Shown here: piece after piece, positions 7,539 through 16,224 of the stretch | Numbering within the stretch: the first letter of the stretch is position 1 | Layout of the letters: each line of letters starts with the position of its first letter | NCBI GenBank assembly: GCA_023410295.1 | Contig: JAEYPY010000244.1 | Location: 1-27,533 of the forward strand | Origin: Pseudomonadota bacterium | GTDB lineage: Bacteria; Pseudomonadota; Alphaproteobacteria; Caulobacterales; Aquidulcibacteraceae | Reading direction: 5' to 3' | Length of the DNA: 27,533 nucleotides | Translations under genes and position numbers: made by a program | Notes under the pieces: generated by a model | Databases searched by the model: none | What the model was told of the DNA's origin: nothing | What the model saw: the letters and a program-made list of their open reading frames with translations, nothing else

Positions 7539-7607
7539 GGGGGTTTCAACACATAGCCGGGCCTGTGGGTTTCTGTCACGCTGTCGCTTCCGCCCGCAGT
7601 CGTCAGG

Positions 7608-8111
7608 TCATTCCTCCTCCGCGGGCGGTTCCACCAAGCCATCCGGGTACACCGGGTCGGGGCGACAAATGCCGACGCCCTCCTCGGTGACCATCCGCCT
7701 CACGCGCTCGACCTCGTGCGAGTGATTACCCGACAATCGCCAAACAATTGTTCGGCGCAGCCAGTTGTGCGGACTGGCGTAGAATGCGTTGAAGGAGGCT
7801 TCAGTCAATTTGTACTTGCGGGCGATATCGACGCTGGCGTCGCCGAAATCTTGGCCTTGCGGCCATTCGAAGGCGGCAACGCATTGCAGGTAGCGGTCCG
7901 CTCCAGGCCGGCAGCAAACGACCGCCAGACCATCCATGTTGCGACGAAGCGCTTCCTGAGGATACCGCGCCGCAAAATCGCGCCCAGTGGCTCGCTCCTC
8001 AAACTCCCCCTCGAAGGGCTCCGCCGGAACTAAGTCGCGCGCCGCCTCTTGCGCCAAAGCCGCACCCGCAATGCAGGCAACGACAATACAGCCGACAGTC
8101 AGCGTACGCAT
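7608..8111 (-). CDS. Secreted TonB-CTD-like protein, paralogue A
   Basis: This 167-residue protein has a signal peptide (RTLTVGCIVVACIAGAALAQ, likely cleavage after AxA). The mature part has YPQEALRRNMDGLAVVCC, then DRYLQCVAAFEWPQGQDFG and a basic helix, a pattern like a degenerate TonB C-terminal domain (YPxxA...G...C...L.C...E.P.G.GFG.A). There is no membrane anchor or proline-rich linker, so it is probably a soluble periplasmic protein and not a working TonB. It is clearly paralogous to the product at 10962-11429. An AGGAG site lies 8 nt before the ATG at 8111; a GTG directly before it is a possible but poorer start. It follows the S9 peptidase gene by a few bases and should be cotranscribed. 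The function is unknown. Confidence 0.7.
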   Translation of the reverse strand: MRTLTVGCIVVACIAGAALAQEAARDLVPAEPFEGEFEERATGRDFAARYPQEALRRNMDGLAVVCCRPGADRYLQCVAAFEWPQGQDFGDASVDIARKYKLTEASFNAFYASPHNWLRRTIVWRLSGNHSHEVERVRRMVTEEGVGICRPDPVYPDGLVEPPAEEE

Positions 8112-8116
8112 CACGA

Positions 8117-10105
8117 CTACTCCTGCCCACTCACGGGTGACTCCGCGCCGCGAGCAGGCAAATAACGCGACAGAAACGCCTCTACCTCCGTGTACAGAAG
8201 CGTTTCATTCTCGTCGGACCAATACGAATGGCCCTCGCCTTCGACTTCGACGTATCGCACATCTGCATTCACGCGGCGCAAGGCGTGGTGCATATCCCTG
8301 GATTGGGCGACGGGAACGATGCCGTCCAAATCGCCGTGGAGCAAAAGCACCGGCACGCGAACGCGCGCGACGCGGTGTTCAGGCGAACGTGTGCGCAGGC
8401 GTTCGCGGGAATACTGGTCGTAAGGATCGCCTATGCTGCGGCGAATGTAGTCCTGCTCCTCCTCATGGCCGACTCGCATGACGTACTGCGCTTGATCGGA
8501 GAGGTCGGAAACGCCCGCAACGCTGATCGCGCAACGATAGGTGTCCGGGGTGAACGCCGCGCCCGCCAGAGCGGCGTACCCGCCATAGCTTGCGCCCATG
8601 ATGCAGACGCGCTCAGGATCGGCGATGCCGGTCGCGACGAGGTGGGCGACGGCGTCGGTCAAATCGTCCTGCATCCGCCCACCCCATTCGCCGTACCCAG
8701 CTTCCGCGAAGGCGCGGCCATACCCCGATGAGCCTCTGAAGTTGGGGCGGAATACGGCATAGCCGCGCGTCGCCAGGAATTGAGCATTGCGATCATACAT
8801 GAAGTAGTCGCGTGACTCAGGGCCGCCATGCGGCAAGAGCACCAAGGCGTGGGGCCCGTCGTCAGATCCAGGCGGCAGAGTCAGATAGCCGGTGATCTGG
8901 GCGCCGTCGCGGGTTTGATAGCGGACCACGCTGGAGCGCCCCAGCTCCTGACGCACGAGACGCGGATGCAACGCCGCCAGCGGTTCGATCTGGGTCTGCT
9001 CGCGATCGTAAACATAGATCGCGCCCGGATCGCTGGGGCCGGCAGCCGCGAGTATCCACATACGATGATCGTCGCTCATGTCGATAATGGAGTAGCTCGC
9101 GTCCGCGCCGAAGTGCCGGCGCAGCGCATTAACGTGCGCCTGCATCGCCGGATCGGTGAAGTGTACCTCGTACACATCGTCGAACGTGAAGTGGCCGAGG
9201 TATTGTGAAGTCCGTGGGTTGACGAAAACGCCGGCAATGTCGACGCGCGGATGGGTGGCGATCGTTTCAATGAACTCCGCCCGATGGACGTCATAGAGAT
9301 AGACACCGACACGGTCGGCGCCGTCTGGACGAGCAAGCACATAGCTTTGGCCAGGCTCAGGCCCAATGGCGACCGGCTGAAACTCCGGCAAATCGTCTTC
9401 GCGGACGGCGGCGATGCGGCGCCATGCGCCGCTGGCGTCGGGCGCGTGAATCTGGATCACAGTGCCGCGGCGGTTGATGTCATAGCGAAATGCGGGCGCG
9501 CCGCTTGCATCTGTCCGCCAAGCGAAGGTCGACGAACTGCCGGTGGCGACGCGTTCGGCGGCGCCGCTGTAGACGTTGACACGCCAGAGATCCAAAGCCC
9601 CGCCACGCACGCCGGGCATCAGCACGTGCTGTGAGTCGTTGGGCAGCATGTCGGTGACGACGGCCAAATTATAGCTGCTGCGCAAGACGCTGCGCTGGTT
9701 CTCGAAAAGAGCGACGGCATTTGCGCCGTCGTCGTCCATGGCGAGAACGCGCGCCGCCCGCCAATACGTGCCGTACTCGCCGCGATCGACTTCGCCAACG
9801 AGGACGGCAACCAACAGGCGTTCATCGTTGGCCCACTCAACCCACGTGGGTTTGACGCTGTCCGGCAACGGGATCACGTGCTGCGGCTGGCGCGTGTGCG
9901 CGTCGAGCACGATGATGCGGCGATGCTCATCGTCGTCAAACAGCATCGCCAATGACTGACCATTCGGCGACATGCCGAAATCAACCGCGGGCGAACGCAC
10001 GAGAAAGTCGGCGATCGAGGGGGGCTCAGCATGCGTGACGGCGCAGAAGGCGCATGCCATAACGCCGACGACGAAGGCCGCTGTTTTGCTCGCAAGTCTT
10101 CGCAT
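8117..10105 (-). CDS. S9 family prolyl oligopeptidase-like serine peptidase, exported
   Basis: This 662-residue protein starts with a signal peptide (to about residue 26, THA-EPPS) and then has a beta-propeller-like N-terminal region (about 30-390) and an alpha/beta-hydrolase peptidase domain (about 400-655). The catalytic triad is visible: Ser506 in GASYGGYAA, Asp594 in LLLHGDLDGIVP and His626 in EGEGHSYW. LLPHGGPESRDYF marks the oxyanion-hole region. The order matches the acylaminoacyl-peptidase/dipeptidyl-peptidase type (S9B/S9C). It would act on short peptides in the periplasm. A GGGGGAG site precedes the ATG by 6 nt. Its place in a block with branched-chain amino acid catabolism suggests a role in peptide use, which is inference. 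Confidence 0.9.
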   Translation of the reverse strand: MRRLASKTAAFVVGVMACAFCAVTHAEPPSIADFLVRSPAVDFGMSPNGQSLAMLFDDDEHRRIIVLDAHTRQPQHVIPLPDSVKPTWVEWANDERLLVAVLVGEVDRGEYGTYWRAARVLAMDDDGANAVALFENQRSVLRSSYNLAVVTDMLPNDSQHVLMPGVRGGALDLWRVNVYSGAAERVATGSSSTFAWRTDASGAPAFRYDINRRGTVIQIHAPDASGAWRRIAAVREDDLPEFQPVAIGPEPGQSYVLARPDGADRVGVYLYDVHRAEFIETIATHPRVDIAGVFVNPRTSQYLGHFTFDDVYEVHFTDPAMQAHVNALRRHFGADASYSIIDMSDDHRMWILAAAGPSDPGAIYVYDREQTQIEPLAALHPRLVRQELGRSSVVRYQTRDGAQITGYLTLPPGSDDGPHALVLLPHGGPESRDYFMYDRNAQFLATRGYAVFRPNFRGSSGYGRAFAEAGYGEWGGRMQDDLTDAVAHLVATGIADPERVCIMGASYGGYAALAGAAFTPDTYRCAISVAGVSDLSDQAQYVMRVGHEEEQDYIRRSIGDPYDQYSRERLRTRSPEHRVARVRVPVLLLHGDLDGIVPVAQSRDMHHALRRVNADVRYVEVEGEGHSYWSDENETLLYTEVEAFLSRYLPARGAESPVSGQE

Positions 10106-10179
10106 GGCCGCTCCCCCGATGCGGCCGCCACGTTAGCCTGCAATCTGCGCGAGCAAAAGCGCCTGGCGCATCTCGCCTC

Positions 10180-10482
10180 TTAATGCAGGTTCAGGAAGGC
10201 GTTGCCGAGGACGAGCCATTCGGTGAGCAGGATGGCGGCGGATAGGATTTCGAGGCTGCGGCGGAGCTTGGGGCGGGAATCTGGAATGGCGAGCGCGAGA
10301 TAGGCGGTGGCGATGCCGATCACCATCGCGGCCATGAAGACCACGACTTGCGCACGCAGATGCGGATAAAGCGGCGCGCGCGCGACCTCCATGTAGAAGT
10401 TGTAGACCTGCATGAAGGTGAGGCCGTGTCCGGCCATCAGCGCGGTGAGACGCGTCGTGCGCGGCGCATTGAATTCGCTCAT
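10180..10482 (-). CDS. Small membrane protein, function unknown
   Basis: I do not recognise this 100-residue protein. It has a short polar N-terminus, a first moderately hydrophobic stretch (LMAGHGLTFMQVYNFY), a strong membrane segment (AQVVVFMAAMVIGIATAYLALAI, about 44-66) and a second (LEILSAAILLTEWLVLGNAF, about 76-95). Two membrane helices with a short basic loop (SRPKLRR) are likely. A GAGGGG ribosome site precedes the ATG at 10482. The start follows the stop of the upstream 139-residue gene by 1 bp, so the two are very probably made together. An in-frame extension to 10614 would overlap that gene and has no support. Confidence 0.65.
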   Translation of the reverse strand: MSEFNAPRTTRLTALMAGHGLTFMQVYNFYMEVARAPLYPHLRAQVVVFMAAMVIGIATAYLALAIPDSRPKLRRSLEILSAAILLTEWLVLGNAFLNLH

Positions 10483-10483
10483 C

Positions 10484-10903
10484 TCAATGCCCCTCGATCG
10501 TCCAGACGCTGCAGCGCGCAATCCAGTGTTGGAGTAGCTCGGCCAACTTGGTGACCGAGCGCGTCTCGAACGTGTGCACGCGCTTCGCTTCAGTGAGGCT
10601 CGCGAACGCCACATTATTGCGCCGCCGGCCCTTCTCTGTGCGCGGCCACGGCCAGTAGTCCACGTCCATGATGTAGGCGCCGTTGGGATCGAATTCGGGC
10701 CGGAAATTCACCTCGATAGTGAAGCGGCGGCTCTCGTTTGTGGCCAAGAACAACATCGTGCCGACGACATCGCCGCCCTCCACCTTCGCATTGAGATCGA
10801 GATCGTTGATGTTGATCATCCAGCCGCTCGGGATGCGCAGCGGCGGCAGCCCGCGCATGTACGGGGAGTCGGGAAAACGGTCCTCAGGCTTCCAGTCGGC
10901 CAT
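10484..10903 (-). CDS. Hypothetical protein (139 residues)
   Basis: I do not recognise this family. The product is a soluble-looking protein without a signal peptide. It starts with the polar, Pro-rich segment MADWKPEDRFPDSPYMRGLPP, continues with beta-rich stretches (GWMININDLDLNAKVEGGDV, GTMLFLATNESRRFTIEVNF, AYIMDVDYWPWPR) and ends with a helix around ELLQHWIARC. The ribosome site is weak: GGAG stands about 15 nt before the ATG. It is coupled to the membrane protein gene that begins 1 bp after its stop, which suggests the two products work together at the inner membrane. Codon choice and GC look like the neighbours. Confidence 0.6.
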   Translation of the reverse strand: MADWKPEDRFPDSPYMRGLPPLRIPSGWMININDLDLNAKVEGGDVVGTMLFLATNESRRFTIEVNFRPEFDPNGAYIMDVDYWPWPRTEKGRRRNNVAFASLTEAKRVHTFETRSVTKLAELLQHWIARCSVWTIEGH

Positions 10904-10961
10904 GAAGGTCAGCGCTTGCTCCTAACCATCAGCGTGTTCAGGCGCGGCATCATAAATCCGC

Positions 10962-11429
10962 TCATTGGACCGCGTCTTCAGCTGGATTGCATGCGTCGGG
11001 CGCCGCGGTGCGCACCATCTCCAGGGCGTTTTCGAACTCGGGCGTCGGCTCACGGCCGAGGCGCCAGACAATGATCCGACGCAGCCAATTGCCGGGATCC
11101 TGGCGATAAAGTTCGTATGATTCCTCGCTCATGCGAAACTCGCGACTTACGACGACGCTTGCCTCACCGAAGCCATGGCCTTGCGGCCACTCGAACGCGG
11201 AGCGACAGTCCAGCCAACGATCTTCACGTGCATCGCAACACAAGAGCGCCGCACCTTCGATGCGCTGCGCGAAGGCTTCTCGTGGATAGTTTCTCCGATA
11301 GTCTGGGACGCCGGGCTGCATATCAAACCACGCGCCAGAGAATGGGTCAGGCGTACGCGCAATTTGTGCGATGCCGGCGCCAGCAATGCTTGCCGCGACG
11401 ACCAGAACCGTGACGAAGACCCGGCGCAT
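10962..11429 (-). CDS. Secreted TonB-CTD-like protein, paralogue B
   Basis: This 155-residue exported protein has a signal peptide (RRVFVTVLVVAASIAGAGIAQ). It is paralogous to the product at 7608-8111: both have YPxEA, an LCC or VCC pair, DRxLxC, AFEWPQGxxFGxASV and NWLRRxIVWRL in the same order. The pattern resembles a degenerate TonB C-terminal domain without anchor or linker. The paired cysteines plus a third downstream Cys could form a periplasmic disulfide. A GAGAGG site sits inside the end of the E2 gene and the ATG lies 6 bp after the E2 stop, so it is cotranscribed with the BCKDH genes. The function is unknown. Confidence 0.7.
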   Translation of the reverse strand: MRRVFVTVLVVAASIAGAGIAQIARTPDPFSGAWFDMQPGVPDYRRNYPREAFAQRIEGAALLCCDAREDRWLDCRSAFEWPQGHGFGEASVVVSREFRMSEESYELYRQDPGNWLRRIIVWRLGREPTPEFENALEMVRTAAPDACNPAEDAVQ

Positions 11430-11435
11430 GATCTG

Positions 11436-12902
11436 CTACCTCTCGATGAAGAGCGCTGCGGGGTGTTCGAGCAGGCCTTTGACGCGCTGGATGAAGGCGG
11501 CGGCGTCATAGCCGTCGACGACGCGGTGATCGAACGAACTCGAGAGGTTCATCATCTTGCGCACAACGATCTGGCCGTTCTTCACCACCGGGCGCTCGAC
11601 CAGCTTGTTGACACCAATGATCGCCACTTCCGGGTGATTGATCACGGGCGTCGTGACGATGCCGCCGAGCGCGCCGAGCGAGGTGATGGTGATGGTTGAA
11701 CCGGAGAGCTCGTCCTTGCCAGCTGTGTTGTTGCGCACGGCGTTGGCGAGACGCGTGACTTCGATGGCGCAATCCCACACATCGCGCGCCTCGACGTGGC
11801 GCACGACCGGAACGATGAGGCCGTTATCGGTCTGCGTGGCGATGCCGATATCGACATTGTCGTGGCGATAGACGACGCCCTGCTCGTCATCGTAGCGGGC
11901 GTTGATCTGCGGGAAGTCTGGCAGCGCCAAAACCAAAGCGCGCATGAGGAACGGCAGCAGCGTGAGCTTAGGCTGATCGTTGCGCTTGGTGGCGTTCAAG
12001 TGCGCGCGGAGTTCTTCGAGTTCGGTGAGATCGGCTTCTTCGACATACGCAAAGTGCGGGATGCGGCGCTTGGCGTCCTGCATCTTCTCGGCGATCTTGC
12101 GGCGGAGACCGATCACTTTCACGGGCTCAACGCCGTTCCGCTCAGCAAGCGCCGAGCCGCCGCGGCGCGCGCCGCCGGCGGGGACAAGCACGGCGTCGAG
12201 ATCTTCATGCGTGACGCGGCCATCGGGGCCGGTGCCGCGCACTTGGCCGAGATCTAGCCCAAGCTTTTGCGCACGCGCGCGTACGGCCGGCGAGGCTTGC
12301 GCCTGGCTCCATTCGCGAACGCTGGCGTCGCGCGCGGCGGACTTGGCGACGGCTTGCGAAGTTTGCGGCGCCGGCGCTTTGGCTTGCAGCTTAGGCGCAG
12401 CGCCGGACGGCATCGCTGCGATCGGCACCGACGAGCCGCCGCCCTGCATCGCCGCTTGCACCGCGTCTTCGCTCCACACCGCGCCGGCGGGCGCTTTGAT
12501 GCGGGGCTTGGGTTGCGCCGGCTCTGCTTGCTGCGCAGGCGCGGCTTGTGCGGGTTCGGACTTGGCGGGCGTTGCGGTCAGGCCATCGCCTTCCGGGGTT
12601 TTCGCTTCCGTAGGCTTGGCTGCGCCGTTGCCGCTCGATGACGCCGGCGCATCGCCTTCGGCTTCGGTTTCGAACACGGCGATCGGACCGCCGACGGGCG
12701 CCATGTCGCCAGGTTCGCCATGGATCGAGATGACCTTGCCGGCGACTGGCGCGGTCATCTCCACCGTCGCCTTGTCGGTCATCACGTCGACGAGCGGATC
12801 GTCTTCCTTGACGACGTCGCCGACCTTGACGTGCCAGGCGACGATCTCGGCCTCGGCCGTGCCTTCGCCGACATCCGGCAGCTTGAACGTGAATTGGCCC
12901 AT
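11436..12902 (-). CDS. bkdB: Branched-chain 2-oxoacid dehydrogenase E2, dihydrolipoyl acyltransferase
   Basis: This is the core subunit of the branched-chain 2-oxoacid dehydrogenase complex; it transfers the acyl group from lipoate to CoA. The 488 residues show a single lipoyl domain (1-78) with lipoylated Lys44 in VMTDKATVEM, a long Ala/Pro/Gln-rich flexible linker, a peripheral subunit-binding domain (about 203-239, SPAVRARAQKLGL...VRGTGPDGRV) and the catalytic domain with His459 and Asp463 in FDHRVVDGYDA. The DVGEGTAEAEI opening is more like BCKDH E2 than pyruvate or 2-oxoglutarate E2, and the neighbours agree. It starts 6 nt after the E1-beta stop. E3 is not encoded here, so a shared lipoamide dehydrogenase from elsewhere is needed. 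Confidence 0.93.
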   Translation of the reverse strand: MGQFTFKLPDVGEGTAEAEIVAWHVKVGDVVKEDDPLVDVMTDKATVEMTAPVAGKVISIHGEPGDMAPVGGPIAVFETEAEGDAPASSSGNGAAKPTEAKTPEGDGLTATPAKSEPAQAAPAQQAEPAQPKPRIKAPAGAVWSEDAVQAAMQGGGSSVPIAAMPSGAAPKLQAKAPAPQTSQAVAKSAARDASVREWSQAQASPAVRARAQKLGLDLGQVRGTGPDGRVTHEDLDAVLVPAGGARRGGSALAERNGVEPVKVIGLRRKIAEKMQDAKRRIPHFAYVEEADLTELEELRAHLNATKRNDQPKLTLLPFLMRALVLALPDFPQINARYDDEQGVVYRHDNVDIGIATQTDNGLIVPVVRHVEARDVWDCAIEVTRLANAVRNNTAGKDELSGSTITITSLGALGGIVTTPVINHPEVAIIGVNKLVERPVVKNGQIVVRKMMNLSSSFDHRVVDGYDAAAFIQRVKGLLEHPAALFIER

Positions 12903-12908
12903 GTGGCT

Positions 12909-13922
12909 TTAGGACTCCATCACACGGCGCATTGCTTTGATGATGCGCGGCGGGGTTGGAAAATACTCCCATTCCAGCGAGTGCGGATATGGGGTGTCGT
13001 AACCGGTGACGCGCTGGATCGGCGCTTCCAGCTTGTAGAAGCAATGCTCCTGCACCAGGGCGCTGAGTTCTGCACCATAGCCGGAGGTGCGCGTGGCTTC
13101 GTGCACGATGACGCAGCGGCCGGTTTTCTCGACCGAAGCGACGATGGTCTCGATATCGACCGGCAGCAGCGTGCGCAGATCAATGACTTCAGCATCGATG
13201 CCGCTCTCGTTGGCGGCGGCGAGGGCAACGTGCACCATCGTGCCGTACGCGAGCACGGTGACGGCCTCGCCCGCACGCACGATGTTCGCCTTGCCGAGCG
13301 GGATTTTGTAATAGCCGTCCGGCACGTCGCTGGCCGGGTGCTTCGACCACGGCTGCACCTGGCGATCATGGAAGCCATCGAACGGGCCGTTATATATCCG
13401 CTTCGGCTCCATGAAGATGACCGGATCGTCCTCTTCGATACAGGCGATGAGCAGTCCTTTGGCGTCGTAGGGCGTGGACGGGATCACCGTCTTCAGGCCA
13501 GCGACGTGTGTGAACAGTGATTCCGGGCTCTGGCTATGGGTTTGGCCGCCGCGGATGCCGCCGCCATATGGCATGCGCACCGTCATCGGCACGGTGAAGT
13601 CGCTGGCGGAGCGATAGCGGATGCGCGCGGCTTCACTGACGAGTTGATCGTATGCGGGGTACATGTAGTCGGCGAACTGGACCTCGATCACCGGGCGGAG
13701 CCCGTAGGTCGCCATGCCGATGGCGACGGCAGTGATGCCGTTTTCGTTGATCGGCGCATCGAAGCAGCGCTTCGGCCCGTACTTCTGTTGCAGGTGCTCG
13801 GTGACTTTGAACACGCCGCCGAAATAGCCGACGTCCTCACCGAACGTGACGACGCTTTGATCGCGCGACATCATTGTATCGAGCGCTGAGTTCAGCGCTT
13901 GGATCATGGTCATGCTGGCCAT
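12909..13922 (-). CDS. bkdA2: Branched-chain 2-oxoacid dehydrogenase E1 subunit beta
   Basis: This is the beta subunit of the thiamine-diphosphate-dependent E1 decarboxylase, a transketolase pyrimidine-binding and C-terminal domain protein of 337 residues. Diagnostic segments are VVTFGEDVGYFGGVFKVT (with the glutamate that activates ThDP), APINENGITAVAIGMA, FADYMYPAYDQLVSEAAR, MPYGGGIRGGQTHSQSPE and VIDLRTLLPVD. The ATG at 13922 lies 5 nt after the E1-alpha stop, preceded by GGGGA. An in-frame ATG at 13967 would overlap E1-alpha by 40 nt and adds residues that are not family-like. It forms the alpha2-beta2 E1 with the upstream gene product. Confidence 0.94.
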   Translation of the reverse strand: MASMTMIQALNSALDTMMSRDQSVVTFGEDVGYFGGVFKVTEHLQQKYGPKRCFDAPINENGITAVAIGMATYGLRPVIEVQFADYMYPAYDQLVSEAARIRYRSASDFTVPMTVRMPYGGGIRGGQTHSQSPESLFTHVAGLKTVIPSTPYDAKGLLIACIEEDDPVIFMEPKRIYNGPFDGFHDRQVQPWSKHPASDVPDGYYKIPLGKANIVRAGEAVTVLAYGTMVHVALAAANESGIDAEVIDLRTLLPVDIETIVASVEKTGRCVIVHEATRTSGYGAELSALVQEHCFYKLEAPIQRVTGYDTPYPHSLEWEYFPTPPRIIKAMRRVMES

Positions 13923-13927
13923 GAGTG

Positions 13928-15175
13928 TTACGTCCCCATCTCGTCGCGCTGCTGCTTCAAGTGCCATGGCACTTCCGCATAGACATCCTCGAACATGCTT
14001 TCGCGCGTATGCGGCGCGTCCGCGCCCAACACGCCGATCTTTTCCGCTTCCCGGCCGGTGGCGCGCACGGTGTCGACCGCCTCTTCATGCGCCGCCTTGT
14101 GCTCATCTTCGTTCCATTCGCCGAGCGAGATGAGGTGCGTCTTCAAGCGTTCGATCGGGTCGCCCAGCGGCCAGGCGCGCGCTTCATCGCCGGGACGATA
14201 ACGGCTGGGATCGTCACTGGTGGAGTGCGGGCCTCCGCGATAGGTGAAGTGCTCGATGAGCGTCGGGCCAAGATTGGCGCGAGCGCGCGCGGCGGCCCAT
14301 TGCGTGGCGGCGTAGACCGCGAGGAAGTCGTTGCCATCGATGCGCAGCGGAGCCATGCCGTAGCCTACGGCGCGCGCGGCGAAAGTCGTGTTCTCGCCGC
14401 CGGCGATGCCCTGGAACGAGCTGATCGCCCACTGATTGTTGACCACGTTGATGATCACCGGTGCGCGATAGACCGCAGCGAACGTCATCGCGGCGTGGAA
14501 ATCGCCTTCCGCGGTTGAGCCTTCGCCCAGCCACGTCGCGGCAATGCGGCCATCGCCGGAATAAGCCGACGCCATGGCCCAGCCCACCGCTTGCGGCACT
14601 TGCGTGGCGAGGTTGCCGGAGATCGTGAAGAAGCCGTCCTTCTTCGAGGAATACATCACCGGCAGCTGGCGGCCCTTCATTGGGTCGGCCGCGTTCGAGT
14701 AGATCTGGTTCATCATGTCGAGCAGCGGATACTCGCGCGCGATCAGGATGCCCTGCTGGCGATAGGACGGAAAACACATGTCGTCGGGATTGAGCGCCAT
14801 CGTCTGGGCGATGGCGATCGCCTCCTCACCGAGACACTGCATGTAAAACGAGGTTTTGCCCTGACGCTGGGCGCGATGCATGCGCTCGTCATAAGCGCGC
14901 GTCAGCAACATGTATTTGAGGCCGCGCCGGAGATCGTCCGGCGAAATGTGCGGCGTCCAGGGGCCGAGCGCGTTGCCTTCCATGTCGAGGACACGGACGA
15001 GCCCATACGCGTAGTCGCGCATCGCGAACGCGCTTTCGTCGATATCGGGCTTGGGCGTTTCGCCGGGCTCGGGGAAACTCCAGCCGCTGAAATCGGGCTT
15101 ATCGCCTGGCCGGGCGCGCGGCGCTGGGATGTGCAGATCGAGCGCGTTCGGCTTGCGGCTGCTCATATCGTCCAT
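13928..15175 (-). CDS. bkdA1: Branched-chain 2-oxoacid dehydrogenase E1 subunit alpha
   Basis: This is the alpha subunit of BCKDH E1, which binds ThDP and decarboxylates the 2-oxoacids from leucine, isoleucine and valine. The 415 residues carry the ThDP motif from LGEGSTAEGDFHAA (about 216-229; GEG in place of the usual GDG) to VVNNQWAIS (Asn246-Asn247). The HSTSDDPSRYR loop (317-327) matches the loop that is phosphorylated in eukaryotic BCKDH E1-alpha. CLGEEAIAIAQ and PSYRQQGILIAR are also family hallmarks. The N-terminal extension of about 80 residues is usual for bacterial BkdA1. Its ATG at 15175 overlaps the leucine dehydrogenase stop by one base (TGATG); an ATG three codons later is an alternative. 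Confidence 0.94.
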   Translation of the reverse strand: MDDMSSRKPNALDLHIPAPRARPGDKPDFSGWSFPEPGETPKPDIDESAFAMRDYAYGLVRVLDMEGNALGPWTPHISPDDLRRGLKYMLLTRAYDERMHRAQRQGKTSFYMQCLGEEAIAIAQTMALNPDDMCFPSYRQQGILIAREYPLLDMMNQIYSNAADPMKGRQLPVMYSSKKDGFFTISGNLATQVPQAVGWAMASAYSGDGRIAATWLGEGSTAEGDFHAAMTFAAVYRAPVIINVVNNQWAISSFQGIAGGENTTFAARAVGYGMAPLRIDGNDFLAVYAATQWAAARARANLGPTLIEHFTYRGGPHSTSDDPSRYRPGDEARAWPLGDPIERLKTHLISLGEWNEDEHKAAHEEAVDTVRATGREAEKIGVLGADAPHTRESMFEDVYAEVPWHLKQQRDEMGT

Positions 15176-16224
15176 CAGTCCTTCCTCGCCGCATGCGGGC
15201 CGACAGCCTTGATCTTCTCGCGCACCATGCGGTCGGCCGCTTCGTGCGGCGGCACGCCGTCACGCTTTGCGGCTTCGAGCACATTCATCAAGCGAGTCGC
15301 GATCGCCTTGACGCGGCCTTCGACCACGTCAGCCGGTTCGCCCAGATATTCGGCCGATACGTTGATGATGCCGCCGGCGTTGACAACATAGTCGGGGGCA
15401 TAAGTGATGCCTCGCGCGACGAGGCGAGCGCCGTCAGCTTCGGTGGCAAGTTGGTTATTGGCTGCACCGCAGACGATCGGCGCGCCGAGTTCGGGGATGG
15501 TTCGCTCGTTCAGCCCAGCGCCAAGCGCGCAGGGCGAGAAGAGGTCGGCTTTTAGCGTATCGATGGTGTTGACGTCCGCCGCCTGCGCGCCGAGCGCGGT
15601 GGCGCGAGCGAGGTTGGCCTCGTTGACATCGGCGACGATCAGTTTGGCGCCCTCTTCCGCCAACAAGCGGCAAAGGTTGAAGCCGACCGAGCCGACGCCT
15701 TGCACCGCGACCGTGCGCCCCTGCACCGAGCCGCCGAGCAACGCCTTGATCGAGACGAAAACGCCCATCGCGGTCACCGGCGAAGGATCGCCGCCGGCTT
15801 GGCCTTCTTCTTTCGGGAGCCCAGCGACGAACGAGGTGCGGCGGGCGATATTGCGCATATCGGCGACGCTGGCGCCGACGTCTTCAGCGGTGATGTAACG
15901 CCCGCCCATGGCTTCCACCTGCTCGCCGAATTTCGCGAAGCAGGCAGCGCGGTCAGCGCCCATTTTGTAGAGCACGGCCTTGCCGCCGCCGAGCGGCAGG
16001 TCGGCCATGGCGTTCTTGTAGGTCATGCCGCGCGAGAGGCGCAGTGCGTCGGTCAGCGCATCCTTGGGATCGGGATAGGTCCAGATGCGGCAGCCGCCGG
16101 CGGCGGGGCCGAGTGCAGTCGAGTGCACGGCGATAATGCCGGCAAGGCCGAGCGCCTCATCGCTGAGGAATACGACATCCTCGTGCCCGTCGAACGCCGG
16201 GTGGTTTGTCCAGTCCATCATCAT
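15175..16224 (-). CDS. ldh: Leucine (Leu/Phe/Val) dehydrogenase
   Basis: This is an NAD-dependent amino acid dehydrogenase of the Glu/Leu/Phe/Val family. It deaminates branched-chain amino acids to the 2-oxoacids used by the BCKDH encoded just downstream. In the 349 residues, Lys70 (MTYKNA) and Lys82 (PLGGGKAV) match the substrate-binding and catalytic lysines, and VAVQGVGSVGFNL (about 172-184) is the Rossmann motif. GPAAGGCRIW and the absence of the extra glutamate-dehydrogenase segments favour leucine over glutamate. Three ATG codons in tandem form the start (16224, 16221, 16218); the first overlaps the upstream DUF885 stop as ATGA. A GGAAG run lies about 10 nt upstream. The order deaminase, E1-alpha, E1-beta, E2 is a self-consistent pathway operon. 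Confidence 0.92.
   Translation of the reverse strand: MMMDWTNHPAFDGHEDVVFLSDEALGLAGIIAVHSTALGPAAGGCRIWTYPDPKDALTDALRLSRGMTYKNAMADLPLGGGKAVLYKMGADRAACFAKFGEQVEAMGGRYITAEDVGASVADMRNIARRTSFVAGLPKEEGQAGGDPSPVTAMGVFVSIKALLGGSVQGRTVAVQGVGSVGFNLCRLLAEEGAKLIVADVNEANLARATALGAQAADVNTIDTLKADLFSPCALGAGLNERTIPELGAPIVCGAANNQLATEADGARLVARGITYAPDYVVNAGGIINVSAEYLGEPADVVEGRVKAIATRLMNVLEAAKRDGVPPHEAADRMVREKIKAVGPHAARKD

Noticed and set aside
10155..10170. Short GCGC-CAG-GCGC stem followed by TTTT (minus strand) as a terminator after the small membrane gene
   Set aside because: The stem is only 4 bp with a 3-nt loop, too weak to claim. The S9 gene lies upstream of it only in map position, not in transcription order.
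11980..12912. A long plus-strand open frame antisense to the E2 gene
   Set aside because: It lies opposite a clear E2 coding region and its Ala/Ser/Arg-rich translation is typical of GC-rich shadow frames.
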